DNA from: CAZMXP01 sp964570285
Lineage (GTDB): Bacteria; Planctomycetota; PLA2
Assembly (NCBI GenBank): GCA_964570285.1
Contig: CAZMXP010000005.1
Coordinates: forward strand, 1-64,000
Direction: 5' to 3'
DNA length: 64,000 nt
This document shows, piece after piece, positions 1 to 8,879 of this stretch. The position numbers and the translations under genes are program-made. The notes beneath the pieces were generated by a model. It saw nothing but the letters and a program-made list of their open reading frames with translations, did not search any database and had not been told where the DNA came from. Position 1 is the first letter of the stretch. Every line of letters starts with the position of its first letter.

Positions 1-2562
1 ATCGTGAACCCGCTGACGGGCGACTTCTGGACCGTCTGCCAGCTCGATGCCTTCAACTCGGGCACGACGCAGGGCGTCCAGTTCGGCGCGGAGGCGGTCG
101 TGGCGATGCAGGGGGTGTCGGGATCCTTCGGCTACCCCTACTACGAGGCGGCTTCCTACTGGAAGATGTGGTACTACGGCACGACCGACACCCAGCATGA
201 CCGCGAACTGCTGACCGCGGGTCTCGGCAACTACATCGACGACTACGGCACGAGCACCAACACGAGCATCGCCTGGTACAAGATGCCGCAGGGGCGCAGC
301 GCAACCTCGGTCGCCATGTCGGCCGACGGCATCTGGTGCGCGACCGCGCTGCCCGGCGGCAACATGCAGCGGATCCTGCTCTGGCGCACGGACAAGCAGC
401 CGATCTCGGCGGCGATCCGCGCGAATGGATACGTCACGTCTCTCTCGGGGACCGATGCGAACAACGCCGCGCTCGCCAACATGGCGGTCATCTTCAACCT
501 CGGCGCGCAGTCCTTCAGCGGCAAGGTGCTGACGTCCAACCAGCAGCACCTGATGCCCGACTCCCTGATGTTCGTCAAGGACGGGCTGATCTTCCTCAAC
601 GAGACCCAGCTCGACTTCGTCTTCGGCATCAGCCTCGTGAACGGCTCGCTGTCGAGCAAGTCGATCGCGCAGGCGGCCCGCATCGAGATGGAGGCGGGGG
701 TCACGGGGAGAGGACCCAACTACGACGCGATCCTCCCTGCCAAGGGGCAATTCCCGCCCGACCAGGACTACCTCCGCGGCTTCGCGGGCATCGCGGGCTT
801 CGCGGTGCAGTTCTCGTTCGCCGGCAACGACCCGGTGGCCGGCGCCGCGGCGCGCGGACCCGACCGGATCGCCTTCGTCGCGGGCGACAACCTCTTCTAT
901 GGCACGTTCACCGACATCGCGTCGGTGCGTGACGGCTACGCCGTCGAGAGCAACCGCGACAAGTCGCTGCTCTTCCTGACGATCGGTACGCCGGCGGGGG
1001 TGGGCCTCGACCTCGGGCACGCGACCACCACGCTCAAGGATCTCACCGGCAACAGCCCGCAGATCTACGGCGACCTGCTGACGCCCGGCCGCTTCGGCGA
1101 GGAGCACGACTGGCTCGTGGTCTCCCCCAACGGGCAGTACGTGGCGGTCATCCGCGACCACCTCTCGGGCTCGACGAGCACCGCCAACGACTACAACGCG
1201 GGCTCCTTCGGCTTCTACTGCACCTTCCACTTCAGCTACTACAGCGGCACCACCTGGGCGCCGGACGACAACCTGCTGCTGATCTCCACGACCGGCGCGG
1301 ACATGGACAGCGGCACCGGCGGCACGCAGCACGTGCTCGTCGTGGGCACGCAGACCTTCACCGCCGGCGGCGGCGACCCGACCGGCCTTCCGGCCTGGGC
1401 GAGCGGCAAGGGCTACCTGAACTCGGTCCACCGCCGCATCAACGGGCTGACCTTCTCCCCCACCAGCAACTCGATCTTCTTCAACTTCTCGGGGCACAAC
1501 AGCTACTCGACGAAGATGAGCGGCTACTCCTACGGCTGGTCGATCAACCCGACGACCACCGGCACCTTCGGCTTCGGCACGCAGGTGAGCATCCGCCTCG
1601 ACTTCCGCACCTCCGCTGGCGGCGCCCAGAACTTCGTCGGCGGCGGCGCGACGATGGTCAACAACCTCTCCGGTCTCGCGGGCCTCGGGACCATCGGCAA
1701 CACGGCGGCGCCTTGGGCCGACACGACGAACTCCACGCAGATGTTCTGGGACACCTTCAAGAGCCACAGCGGCAACTTCCTCTACTTCGTCATCGATCAG
1801 TTGACGAGCCGCAACCACATGGTGGGCATCCGGATCACGGCGTCCGCGATCCCGGGGGGCACCTCCCGGAACGCGTTCGTCGCCTTCAGCCCCCACGCGG
1901 CGACGATCGGCTTCGAGCAGTGGGACTGCAACTCGTTCCAGTACGACCACCGCTATGCCGCGGTCCCGGCCGGGGTCGTCAACTTCGCCACGGGCCGTGA
2001 CGGCGCGGGCATCATGTTCATCATCGGCAGCGCGAGCGCCGCGGGTGCGACCAGCGCTGTGGACCTCGAGGTCTACGTCTTCGACGCCGACCGCGGGACC
2101 GACCTGGTGGTGCTGACGGCGGGCGTCACCGACGGCACCTCGAACGCGATCAACCACATCTATGCCTCCGCCGACGGCAATTACCTCGTCGGGCAGCGCT
2201 CCAAGACCACGGGGAACAGCCGCGACAGCCGCGCGACGCTCAACGGCAACAGCGACCTGTTCGTCGTGACCAACGTGCATGCGGTGCTCGGGGGCGCGAG
2301 CCCCATCGGCTTCATCGTCAGCGCGGCCCAGTCCCACGGCTCCACCTACGCCTTCGTGGGCGAGGGGACGACGGCGGGACCGCAGGCGCTGGTCTACAGC
2401 TCCGCCGCGAGCGGCGGCAACTCCACCTGGAAGGACCGCACGCTCAAGATCGGACTCCTCACGCCGGGCGGTACGCCCACGACGCTCGACTCCACGGCCT
2501 CGACGTACGTGGTGCTCGGCGCCGGCCGCAAGCTGGACGACGACGCGACCAACAGCGGCTAA
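1..2562 (+). CDS. Large surface-type protein of unknown function (5' end outside the window)
   Basis: The reading frame is open from base 1, so the GTG at base 4 is probably internal and the gene starts upstream. The 853 visible codons are rich in Gly, Ser, Thr, Asn and aromatic residues and have few charged residues, which is typical of exported or surface proteins. Recurrent segments such as VSPNGQYVAVI, MSADGIWCATAL and YASADGNYLVGQ look like beta-propeller blade strands, where a S-x-D-G turn precedes a beta strand. I cannot name a family and see no sorting signal at the C-terminus. A strong terminator follows 45 bases after the stop. The coding call is firm; the propeller fold is inference. 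Confidence 0.75.
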   Translation: MVNPLTGDFWTVCQLDAFNSGTTQGVQFGAEAVVAMQGVSGSFGYPYYEAASYWKMWYYGTTDTQHDRELLTAGLGNYIDDYGTSTNTSIAWYKMPQGRSATSVAMSADGIWCATALPGGNMQRILLWRTDKQPISAAIRANGYVTSLSGTDANNAALANMAVIFNLGAQSFSGKVLTSNQQHLMPDSLMFVKDGLIFLNETQLDFVFGISLVNGSLSSKSIAQAARIEMEAGVTGRGPNYDAILPAKGQFPPDQDYLRGFAGIAGFAVQFSFAGNDPVAGAAARGPDRIAFVAGDNLFYGTFTDIASVRDGYAVESNRDKSLLFLTIGTPAGVGLDLGHATTTLKDLTGNSPQIYGDLLTPGRFGEEHDWLVVSPNGQYVAVIRDHLSGSTSTANDYNAGSFGFYCTFHFSYYSGTTWAPDDNLLLISTTGADMDSGTGGTQHVLVVGTQTFTAGGGDPTGLPAWASGKGYLNSVHRRINGLTFSPTSNSIFFNFSGHNSYSTKMSGYSYGWSINPTTTGTFGFGTQVSIRLDFRTSAGGAQNFVGGGATMVNNLSGLAGLGTIGNTAAPWADTTNSTQMFWDTFKSHSGNFLYFVIDQLTSRNHMVGIRITASAIPGGTSRNAFVAFSPHAATIGFEQWDCNSFQYDHRYAAVPAGVVNFATGRDGAGIMFIIGSASAAGATSAVDLEVYVFDADRGTDLVVLTAGVTDGTSNAINHIYASADGNYLVGQRSKTTGNSRDSRATLNGNSDLFVVTNVHAVLGGASPIGFIVSAAQSHGSTYAFVGEGTTAGPQALVYSSAASGGNSTWKDRTLKIGLLTPGGTPTTLDSTASTYVVLGAGRKLDDDATNSG

Positions 2563-2606
2563 TCGACTCCTCCGTGGAGGGCTCAGCGCCTCCACGACTC
2601 TCTCGA

Positions 2607-2641
2607 ACCGGGCGTCCCGCAAGGGGCGCCCGGTCTTTTTT
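2607..2641 (+). terminator. Rho-independent terminator
   Basis: A 12-bp stem (2607-2618 with 2623-2634, one G-T pair) closes a GCAA tetraloop and is followed by C and six T residues. It ends the transcript of the upstream surface-type protein and isolates the FG-GAP gene that begins 22 bases later. Confidence 0.9.
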
Positions 2642-2662
2642 CGCGCCGCTGCCTCACCTACA

Positions 2663-4420
2663 ATGGCCGACGCTCCCATGGTCCGCGGAATCGCTGCTGC
2701 CGTCGTGGTCACGGCCTTGGCGTTGGCCATGGCCTATCGCTCGCGGCCGGAGGCCCCCGCGCCCCCCATCGATCCCATGCGCGACCACTTCGAGCTCCCG
2801 GAGGAGGCCCAGAAGCACCTCTGGGAGGTCGAAAAGCGCGCCTTCCTGCTAGGGCAGGAAGCAGGCCCGCGCCTCACCCGGGCCCTGCGGGAGGGCACGG
2901 CAGACGCGTGGGAGGAGGTGCTGGCGGCCGAGGCCACGGTGCGCCTCCCGGGCGGGAGCGGCACGCGCGAGAGGGCCGGGGCCCTCTCGACGGTGGTGTG
3001 GAGCACCTTCGGGGAGGCGGACCGGTCGGCCTTCGGGCCGTGGCTCGCCGAGGCGCGGGCGCTCTTCACGAAGGTCACCCGCGCCTCGGTGCACTTCGAG
3101 AATCTGCGACCCTTGTCCGCCGACCTCTCGGGGCGCTACGAGGGTTCGTTCAGCCTCCATCTCGTGGGAGTGGACGCGGGAGGGGGTCCGGGGGAGTGGT
3201 TCGCGCAGTGCGAGTACGGCCTCACGGAGGTACCCGACCACCCCGCCACGGCAGAGGGATGGATCGGCCGGATCGACGTCGTCGGGTGCTACGCCTCCGC
3301 GGCGGGAGCGCCGCTCTTCCTCGACGCGACAGCCCGGTGCGGCATCGATCCGACGAACTTCGCCGACCGCTGGGCCTGGAGGCGGCCGGCCGACATCGAT
3401 CCCGCGCTCTCGCTCGCCACCTACGCCTTCGACTACGACGTCGACGGGCGCATCGACCTGCTCCTCTTCCACGGCCGGCCCTACCTCTACCGCGGGCTCG
3501 GCGACGGCCGCTTCGTGGATATGACCGAGGCCGCGGGACTGCCCGTGCGCATGTCCTGCACCTTCCTCGGCGGGAGCGTCGCGGACTTCGACAACGACGG
3601 GGACGAAGACCTGCTGCTCGACGCGCGCCTCCGCGAGGGAGCGGTCAACGTCGCGTTCGAAAACCGCGGGGACGGGACCTTCCGCGTGCTCGGGACCGAC
3701 GAATTCGAGCAGTTGCACTGCAGCGTCACCCATGGCGCGGTGGCCGACTACGACGGGGATGGCCTGCTCGACCTCTACCTCGCGAACTCTGGCGTCGCCC
3801 CTGCGGGGGAGGAGCGGCGAGCGCGCTGGATCGGCGACCGGACGCTTCCTGCCGGCGTCCTGCTGCGCAATCGGGGAGGATGGCGCTTCGAGGATGTCAC
3901 GGCCCATGCGCGTGCGGGCGCGGACTTCCGCGACATCTTCGCCGCCCACTGGCTCGACGCCGACGGCGACGGCGATCCCGACCTGCTGCTCGCGAACCAC
4001 ATGGGGGAGAACCCCCTGCTCGAGAATCTCGGCGACGGCACCTTCCGCGAGCACGCCACCGCGCCGGGCTTTGGGGGCTTTTCCATGGGGCTCTCGACCG
4101 GGGACCTGGACAACGACGGCGACCCCGACGCCTACTTCGCCAACATGTCGAGCTTCGCCGGCACGCGCATCTTCCAGAACCTGCGGGCGACGGACTTCCC
4201 CCCCGGCATCTTCGACCTGATCCGCGGCTTCGTGCAGGGCAACGTCGTGCTCCGCAACGACTCGCGGCGGGGCGCCACCCCCGCCTTCCGCGAGATGGCG
4301 GACCAGCCCGCCGGTTGGGCCTACGGCCCCTCGATGGCGGACTTCGACGGGGATGGCCTGCTCGACCTCTACTGCCCGGCGGGCTACCAGAGCGTCGCGC
4401 GCGGCGAGGCGGACGGCTGA
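2663..4420 (+). CDS. FG-GAP/VCBS repeat protein of the ASPIC/UnbV (CRTAC1-like) family, part before the in-frame UGA
   Basis: An N-terminal hydrophobic anchor or signal (about residues 8-24) is followed by a roughly 250-residue region of unknown fold. Five FG-GAP/VCBS blades with calcium-loop motifs follow: DFDNDGDEDLLLD near residue 306, DYDGDGLLDLY near 360, DADGDGDPDLLL near 430, DLDNDGDPDAYF near 480 and DFDGDGLLDLYC near 558. Such repeats form an exported beta-propeller. The frame meets TGA at codon 586 and then stays open in the same frame to 5053, through one more blade and the ASPIC/UnbV domain. Reading through gives a 796-residue protein of normal family layout. ATG 2663 follows a TACAAT hexamer; ATG 2678 is an alternative start that still keeps the signal. 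Either the UGA is selenocysteine or the gene is broken; see the recoding-site entry. Confidence 0.8.
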   Translation: MADAPMVRGIAAAVVVTALALAMAYRSRPEAPAPPIDPMRDHFELPEEAQKHLWEVEKRAFLLGQEAGPRLTRALREGTADAWEEVLAAEATVRLPGGSGTRERAGALSTVVWSTFGEADRSAFGPWLAEARALFTKVTRASVHFENLRPLSADLSGRYEGSFSLHLVGVDAGGGPGEWFAQCEYGLTEVPDHPATAEGWIGRIDVVGCYASAAGAPLFLDATARCGIDPTNFADRWAWRRPADIDPALSLATYAFDYDVDGRIDLLLFHGRPYLYRGLGDGRFVDMTEAAGLPVRMSCTFLGGSVADFDNDGDEDLLLDARLREGAVNVAFENRGDGTFRVLGTDEFEQLHCSVTHGAVADYDGDGLLDLYLANSGVAPAGEERRARWIGDRTLPAGVLLRNRGGWRFEDVTAHARAGADFRDIFAAHWLDADGDGDPDLLLANHMGENPLLENLGDGTFREHATAPGFGGFSMGLSTGDLDNDGDPDAYFANMSSFAGTRIFQNLRATDFPPGIFDLIRGFVQGNVVLRNDSRRGATPAFREMADQPAGWAYGPSMADFDGDGLLDLYCPAGYQSVARGEADG

Positions 4421-4462
4421 AGCTGCGTCTGGCGGGCGGCGGTCGCGCGCCCGACAAGACGC
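4418..4462 (+). promoter_or_regulatory. Candidate selenocysteine UGA with bacterial SECIS-like hairpin
   Basis: UGA occupies 4418-4420. Starting 4 bases later, GCGTCT (4425-4430) pairs perfectly with AGACGC (4457-4462). Inside an asymmetric internal loop (GG against ACA), CGGGCG (4433-4438) pairs perfectly with CGCCCG (4448-4453). The 9-base apical loop (4439-4447) contains GGTC, so the GGU lies 20 bases after the UGA. Bacterial SECIS elements are known to have a short hairpin just downstream of UGA with a GGU-type apical loop at about this distance. The frame is unchanged on both sides. GC-rich DNA forms hairpins easily and no sel genes are in the window, so this remains a candidate. Confidence 0.5.
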
Positions 4463-5053
4463 CTCGACGATGTCGATGCCTCCGGCACGGTGTTGACGGA
4501 GCGCGGCGACTTCTGGGTCAAGAACCCGTGGCGCTACCCGATGGACAGGAACCTCTCCGCGTTCGAGCCCAACCGGCTCTACCTCAACCGCGGCGCGATC
4601 GAATTCCGCGATGCGACCTGGCTCAGCCCCGCCGGGACGGTCTCGGACGGGCGCGGGTCGATCACCGCGGACTTCGACGGCGATCTGGCGCCCGACATCC
4701 TCGCGCGCAACATCGGGGGCGGCCCGGTCCAGATCTTCCTGAACCGCTTCCCGAAGGCGGGGAGGCTCACCGTGCGCCTGCGGGGCACGGCGAGCAACCG
4801 GATGGGCGTCGGCGCGCGCCTCACGGTCGAGGCGGGCCCGCTCCGGCTAATGCGCGACCTCTTCCCCTCCAACAGCCATGTGACACAGCAGCCCTGCGAG
4901 GCGGACTTCGGCCTGGGCGCCGCCGAGCGCGTCGACCTGCTGAGGATCCGCTGGCCCTCAGGCGCCGTGCAGGAGCTGCGCAACCTCGAGGCGGGCCAGC
5001 GCATCCTCGTCGTCGAGGGCCGGGAGTCGCACGAGGTTGTCGGGCCGCGCTAG
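4421..5053 (+). CDS. FG-GAP/ASPIC protein, part after the in-frame UGA (sixth blade and ASPIC/UnbV domain)
   Basis: This is the direct continuation, in the same frame, of the FG-GAP protein. It begins S-C-V-W-R right after the UGA, carries another blade (DFDGDLAPDILARN, about 4668-4710) and ends with an ASPIC/UnbV domain. The latter shows the family pattern of NRMGVGARLTVEAG followed by a Ser-x-His near residue 735 and the closing RIRWPSGAVQELRN strand. If UGA were a true stop, this piece would need GTG 4490 as its start, without a ribosome-binding site and beginning in mid-domain, which makes no biological sense. It ends with TAG overlapping the stop of the convergent HEAT gene by 4 bases (CTAG palindrome). 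Confidence 0.7.
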   Translation, partial: SCVWRAAVARPTRRLDDVDASGTVLTERGDFWVKNPWRYPMDRNLSAFEPNRLYLNRGAIEFRDATWLSPAGTVSDGRGSITADFDGDLAPDILARNIGGGPVQIFLNRFPKAGRLTVRLRGTASNRMGVGARLTVEAGPLRLMRDLFPSNSHVTQQPCEADFGLGAAERVDLLRIRWPSGAVQELRNLEAGQRILVVEGRESHEVVGPR

Positions 5054-6477
5054 CGCCGCGCCTTCCACCACTCCTTGCACTCCTCCGGCGTCTCGAGCTG
5101 GGCGCCGGCCAGCGCCGCGAGCGACCGGATCGCCTCGGCGTGGAAGGGCGCGAGATCGACGAGCGCCTTCAGGATCTTCTCGTGGTCGAGCCTCGCGTGG
5201 CGGGCCAGCACGCTCAGCCGGTGCGCGGCGCGCTTGTTCTTCTTCAGGCGGGCCGCGTCCAGCGCACGGGCGAACTCGGCATGGTTCTCGGGCAGGACTG
5301 TCCGGGGCGGGGAGGTCAGGGCCACCGCCGCCGCCGACTGCACCGCCTCCTCGGGATCGCCCACCATGTGCAGCAGCCGCGCCTCGGCCTCCCGGGTGTC
5401 GATCCATGCCAGCGCAGCGGTCGCGGCCGCACGCAGGTCCGGACTCTGCGACCGCGCCGCGCGCTCCACGGCGCCATAGGCCTCCTTGCCGAGCAGCGCC
5501 AGCCCGAGCAGCGCGAGTTCGGCGGTGCGCCCGTCCCCATCGCCCAGCGCACCCGCCAGCACGTCGGCGTCGGCCCGCTCGAGACGCGTCGTGACCAGCG
5601 CCCGCGCGGCGGCCCGCCGCGCGCCCGGCTCCTTCTCCTCGCCGAGGATCTGGCGCAGGCTCTTGCGGGCCGTGCCATCGCCGCAGCGCACCAGCGCCCC
5701 TGCGAGCATCGCGCGCGCCGAGCCGAGTTCCGTGCGCCCGAGCGCGTCCCGGAGATCGGGGAGCGCCGCCTTGTCTCCCTCGTGGCCGAGCGCCCACGCG
5801 GCCCCCGCGCGGAAGAGGGGCTCCTCCTCCTTGAGCAGCCGCAGGAGCTCCTCGCGACGCGGAATCGCGACCTCGCGCGCGGGCACGTCGAGCGCGAAGC
5901 AGACGAATTCGTCGAGGAGGCCGCCGCCACCCTCGGACTGGCGGGCCACGAGCAGCCGCCCCGGGACGGGCTCGGTGGACACGAAGGCATAAATCAGGGG
6001 GTCGGGGGGCCCACCCCTCCCCCTCGGCGCCTCCAGAGCGCGCTCCAGCGTGGGCCAGGGCGGCAGCGCGTCGACGGGCAGTGCCGCATAGTCGAGCCGC
6101 TCCTCGTACCCCTTCTCCTTGAGGTGGTAGACGCGGTCCTGTTCCGGCTTGCCCCCGTCGGGGGCGCGGTTGGCGAAGGTGATCATGAAGTCGCCGCTGG
6201 CCATGGGCACGATGTGGAGCGGGCGCCCGAACCGCCCGAAGGAGAACTCCGCAAGAACCTTGTCCGAAGCCTCGCCGCGGTAGTCCGGGCCCGGGGGGCG
6301 GCGGAGCAGGTCCTCGAGCGTGAAGGCAGGCGGGCTCGGCCTGCGGATCACGCGGCAGGTGTCGGTACTGCCGAAGACGAACGCGTAGACGAGGCGATCG
6401 TACGACTCCGCATAGTCCAGGTGGCGTCCGGGGGCCGCCTCGGCACCCGCGAGCGCGAGCGCGAGGCCGAGGATCAC
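5050..6477 (-). CDS. Secreted HEAT-repeat protein
   Basis: GTG 6477 gives a 475-residue product starting with a hydrophobic signal (MILGLALALAGAEAAPG). A GGAGGA lies about 14 bases upstream; the n-region lacks a positive charge, so a non-standard start a few codons upstream is possible. Residues about 40-200 are of unknown fold. From about 240 onward, alpha-helical HEAT/PBS-lyase-like units dominate (for example RAGAAWALGHEGDKAALPDL and RRAAARALVTTRLERADADV). The protein ends in CKEWWKARR, resembling the Trp-rich ends of two other HEAT proteins in the window. HEAT arrays are protein-binding scaffolds; the partner is unknown. The gene lies 31 bases after a lipoprotein gene and is probably cotranscribed with it. 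Confidence 0.8.
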   Translation of the reverse strand: MILGLALALAGAEAAPGRHLDYAESYDRLVYAFVFGSTDTCRVIRRPSPPAFTLEDLLRRPPGPDYRGEASDKVLAEFSFGRFGRPLHIVPMASGDFMITFANRAPDGGKPEQDRVYHLKEKGYEERLDYAALPVDALPPWPTLERALEAPRGRGGPPDPLIYAFVSTEPVPGRLLVARQSEGGGGLLDEFVCFALDVPAREVAIPRREELLRLLKEEEPLFRAGAAWALGHEGDKAALPDLRDALGRTELGSARAMLAGALVRCGDGTARKSLRQILGEEKEPGARRAAARALVTTRLERADADVLAGALGDGDGRTAELALLGLALLGKEAYGAVERAARSQSPDLRAAATAALAWIDTREAEARLLHMVGDPEEAVQSAAAVALTSPPRTVLPENHAEFARALDAARLKKNKRAAHRLSVLARHARLDHEKILKALVDLAPFHAEAIRSLAALAGAQLETPEECKEWWKARR

Positions 6478-6508
6478 CGAGCGCGCGATCCTCCTCCCGC
6501 GGGGCCGG

Positions 6509-7135
6509 CTACTTCGGGGAATTCTTGTTGCCCTCGTCGCCGACGATGGACGGGGGGGTGCGATCGGGATCGATCTTCCCGTCCGGGTCGAGATCGACAT
6601 CCTTGCTGCGATCCACGAGGTCGGGGCGGAGCGTCTTGCGCGGGGTCTCGCGGTGCTTCTCCTCGAAGTACTCGCTCGGCTTCATCTTGATGTAGGGCTG
6701 GCGCACGCGGTCGAGGATCATCTGCTCCATCTCGGTGTTGTTGTGGGTGCCGACCCAGCGCGCCTCCTCGATGCTGCCCGGGTTGTCGATGTTGTCGCTC
6801 AACTGCTGGACGACGGCGGCGCCGACGCGGACCTTCCCCGGCGAGGTGGGCTTGACGCTCACCCGCGCCCTCGACCGGGTCGTCTCGCGGTTGAAGGTGC
6901 TGATCTTGTAGTCCCAGACGGTATAGAACTCGCCCATGCCCGGGTCGGTCCGGTCGGGGTCGAGCCCCTTCGGGTAGACCTTGCGCAGCACGAATCGCAC
7001 GCGGTCGAGCACCTCGTCGATGTCCGCCTGCATCTCCTCGCCCCATCGCACGTCGTCGAGCCGCCGGTCGGTGCTGGCACAGCCGGCCACGCCGAGGACG
7101 AGAAGAAGGGGCAGGATGCCGCGGGGCGCGTTCAT
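6509..7135 (-). CDS. Lipoprotein of unknown function
   Basis: The 208-residue product starts with a clear lipoprotein signal: ILPLLLVLGVAGC, with the lipobox VAGC (Cys 19) expected to be diacylated. The mature part has an acidic helix (RWGEEMQADIDEVLDRVRFVL), a region predicted as beta strands with YTVWDYKIS, and a hydrophilic Asp/Pro-rich tail. I do not recognise a family. It sits between another lipoprotein gene (26-base gap) and the HEAT gene, all on the minus strand, suggesting a small envelope-protein cluster. Confidence 0.8.
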   Translation of the reverse strand: MNAPRGILPLLLVLGVAGCASTDRRLDDVRWGEEMQADIDEVLDRVRFVLRKVYPKGLDPDRTDPGMGEFYTVWDYKISTFNRETTRSRARVSVKPTSPGKVRVGAAVVQQLSDNIDNPGSIEEARWVGTHNNTEMEQMILDRVRQPYIKMKPSEYFEEKHRETPRKTLRPDLVDRSKDVDLDPDGKIDPDRTPPSIVGDEGNKNSPK

Positions 7136-7161
7136 GGACCCCCTGTTGTCCCCGCGCCGTG

Positions 7162-8148
7162 TCACGATTCGGTCTCCGCGGCCCACCTCTCCAGCCGGGG
7201 CAGCGCGGCGCGGATCGCCGCATCGGGGCTGCTCGCGTCGACCCCCTGCAGCGGGGCGCCCCGCGCCTCCAGCGCCTCCACCGCCGCCTCCCGCACCTCC
7301 TGGCTCGGATCGAGCAGCGCCGCCACGGCGCACCGGCGGCCCTCCTCCCCGAGCCCCTCCACATCGATCGACCTCTTGAGCAGGTCGACCCGCTCGTCCT
7401 CGTGCATCCTCTCCCACTCCGCGAAGAGCCGCTTCGCCCCGGCGGCCCCCATGTGGCGCAGCACGATGCCGAAGAACATCGAGGAAGCCTTGTCGGTGAC
7501 GCGGCGACGCCACCGGAGGACGAGGGGCTCCAGGTGCCTCGCGACCGCCGCGGTGGCCTCGGGACAGGCGGGCCACTCGGCCTCGGAGAAGAAGTCCCCG
7601 ACCTCCTCGCCGGTGAGCGTGTGGGAGTCCCCCCAGGCGCGCTCGAAGGCCCACGGCACCGCCGCCGACGCGGCCGCATCGTAGAGGGCGGGGCGCGCGG
7701 GATCCTGCGGATCCTCGACGATGCGCCGCAGGAAGGACGTCACGACCGCGAGGCAGATCTTGTCCCACTTCTGCAGCGCGTCATCGACCTCTTCGAGATC
7801 GGGGTGCGGCCCGAAGAGCGGCGCGAAGAGCGCCGGGTCGGGTTTCAGGCGGTAGAGCGCCTCATGCAGCGCCAGGTACCGCCGGTCGTCCGTCGGATAG
7901 ATCGGAGCCTCCCCGTCGATGTACCTCCGCAGACCCGCCACCAACGCGGACCCCTCGATCACCTGCAGGTCCTCCCACCGCGCGTCCGTCAGGCGTTGTT
8001 CGTACTCGACGCCGGCGGGGGCTCTGTTCCCCCCGCAGGCGGCGAGCAGGAAGAACGCGGATCGAAGGCATCGCGCAACCCGTCGCCGAGCAGGTTGAAT
8101 CCCAGCACGGTCAGGGAGATCGCGAGTCCGGGGGGGAGGAGGATCCAT
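7162..8148 (-). CDS. Lipoprotein with HEAT-like C-terminal repeats; start uncertain
   Basis: A lipoprotein signal (RSAFFLLAACGG, lipobox LAAC) is certain, but no ATG, GTG or TTG lies directly before it. The nearest in-frame start is ATG 8148, giving 328 residues with a 37-residue Arg/Pro-rich extension and Cys 38. That start forces a 160-base out-of-phase overlap with the end of the upstream permease gene. A frameshift near 8070 or a rare start codon would also explain the picture. The mature protein is helical and ends in HEAT-like repeats (RRCAVAALLDPSQEVREAAV). Function unknown. Confidence 0.65.
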   Translation of the reverse strand: MDPPPPRTRDLPDRAGIQPARRRVARCLRSAFFLLAACGGNRAPAGVEYEQRLTDARWEDLQVIEGSALVAGLRRYIDGEAPIYPTDDRRYLALHEALYRLKPDPALFAPLFGPHPDLEEVDDALQKWDKICLAVVTSFLRRIVEDPQDPARPALYDAAASAAVPWAFERAWGDSHTLTGEEVGDFFSEAEWPACPEATAAVARHLEPLVLRWRRRVTDKASSMFFGIVLRHMGAAGAKRLFAEWERMHEDERVDLLKRSIDVEGLGEEGRRCAVAALLDPSQEVREAAVEALEARGAPLQGVDASSPDAAIRAALPRLERWAAETES

Positions 8149-8879
8149 TGCTCGGCATGCAGAAGATACCGGAAGGCCTTCGTCAGCATCACCCCCCACT
8201 CGGGGCTCGTCTCGGGGGGACCGAGGCCGAGGAACGAGAGCCCGGCGGCGTCGAGGATGGCGATGCCCGTCGAGAGCGTCGCGAGCACGAGGATCGGGGC
8301 GATCGTGTTGGGCAGCACCGTGCGCCAGAGCAGGCGGGCGTCGGTCGCCCCGAGCGCCCGCGCGGCGACGACGTACTCCTGGGCGCGCACCTGCAGGACC
8401 GCGGCCCGCACCTGCCGGATGAAGGGCGGCGCGAGCACGACGCCGACCGCGAAGATCACCGTCGTCAGCGAGGGCTTGCCGGCGAGCGCGGCGATCGCCA
8501 CCGCGAGCAGCACCGACGGGAAGGCGAGCAGCACATCGACGACGCGCATCAGGACCCCGTCCACGAGGCCGCCGTACCACCCCGCCGCGAGGCCGAGAGG
8601 CACGCCCACGAGCAGCGCGAAGCCGACCGCCGACAGCGCCGTGAGCAGGGAGGCGCGCGCGCCGTGCACGACCCGGCTCCAGACGTCGAAGCCGTTCTCG
8701 TCGGTGCCGAGCCAGTGGTCCGGCGACGGCGGCGCCCGGAACGCCTGCTGCCGCGCCTCGGGGTCGTGCGTCGCGAGCAGGTCGGCGCCGAGCGCCGTGA
8801 GCGCCATGAGGCCGACGAGGACCGCGCCGACGACGGCGGCGCGGTTCCTGAGGAGCACGCGCAGGCGGCGCCCCCTCAT
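7989..8879 (-). CDS. Peptide-type ABC transporter permease, DppC/OppC family
   Basis: The 296-residue protein has an N-terminal anchor, the OppC_N region with HWLGTDENGFDVWSRVV, and five further membrane segments. The permease EAA loop is visible (EYVVAARALGATDARLLWRTVLPN) and touches the ATPase. It forms the inner-membrane channel with the DppB-like partner encoded just upstream (ATGA overlap at 8876-8879). Family members normally end at the LLGDGLRDAFDPR motif; here about 22 extra Ser/Pro-rich residues follow, and they overlap the next lipoprotein gene. No ATPase subunits are encoded in this operon, so they must come from elsewhere. Confidence 0.9.
   Translation of the reverse strand: MRGRRLRVLLRNRAAVVGAVLVGLMALTALGADLLATHDPEARQQAFRAPPSPDHWLGTDENGFDVWSRVVHGARASLLTALSAVGFALLVGVPLGLAAGWYGGLVDGVLMRVVDVLLAFPSVLLAVAIAALAGKPSLTTVIFAVGVVLAPPFIRQVRAAVLQVRAQEYVVAARALGATDARLLWRTVLPNTIAPILVLATLSTGIAILDAAGLSFLGLGPPETSPEWGVMLTKAFRYLLHAEQWILLPPGLAISLTVLGFNLLGDGLRDAFDPRSSCSPPAGGTEPPPASSTNNA

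Noticed and set aside
2279..2662. Upstream extension of the FG-GAP gene from 2279
   Set aside because: It would overlap the previous gene out of frame and run through a strong terminator; a signal-like start follows at 2663 or 2678.
4418..4420. UGA explained as a genome-wide code change to Trp
   Set aside because: Many intact genes in the window end at TGA at their expected family length, so TGA is a working stop.
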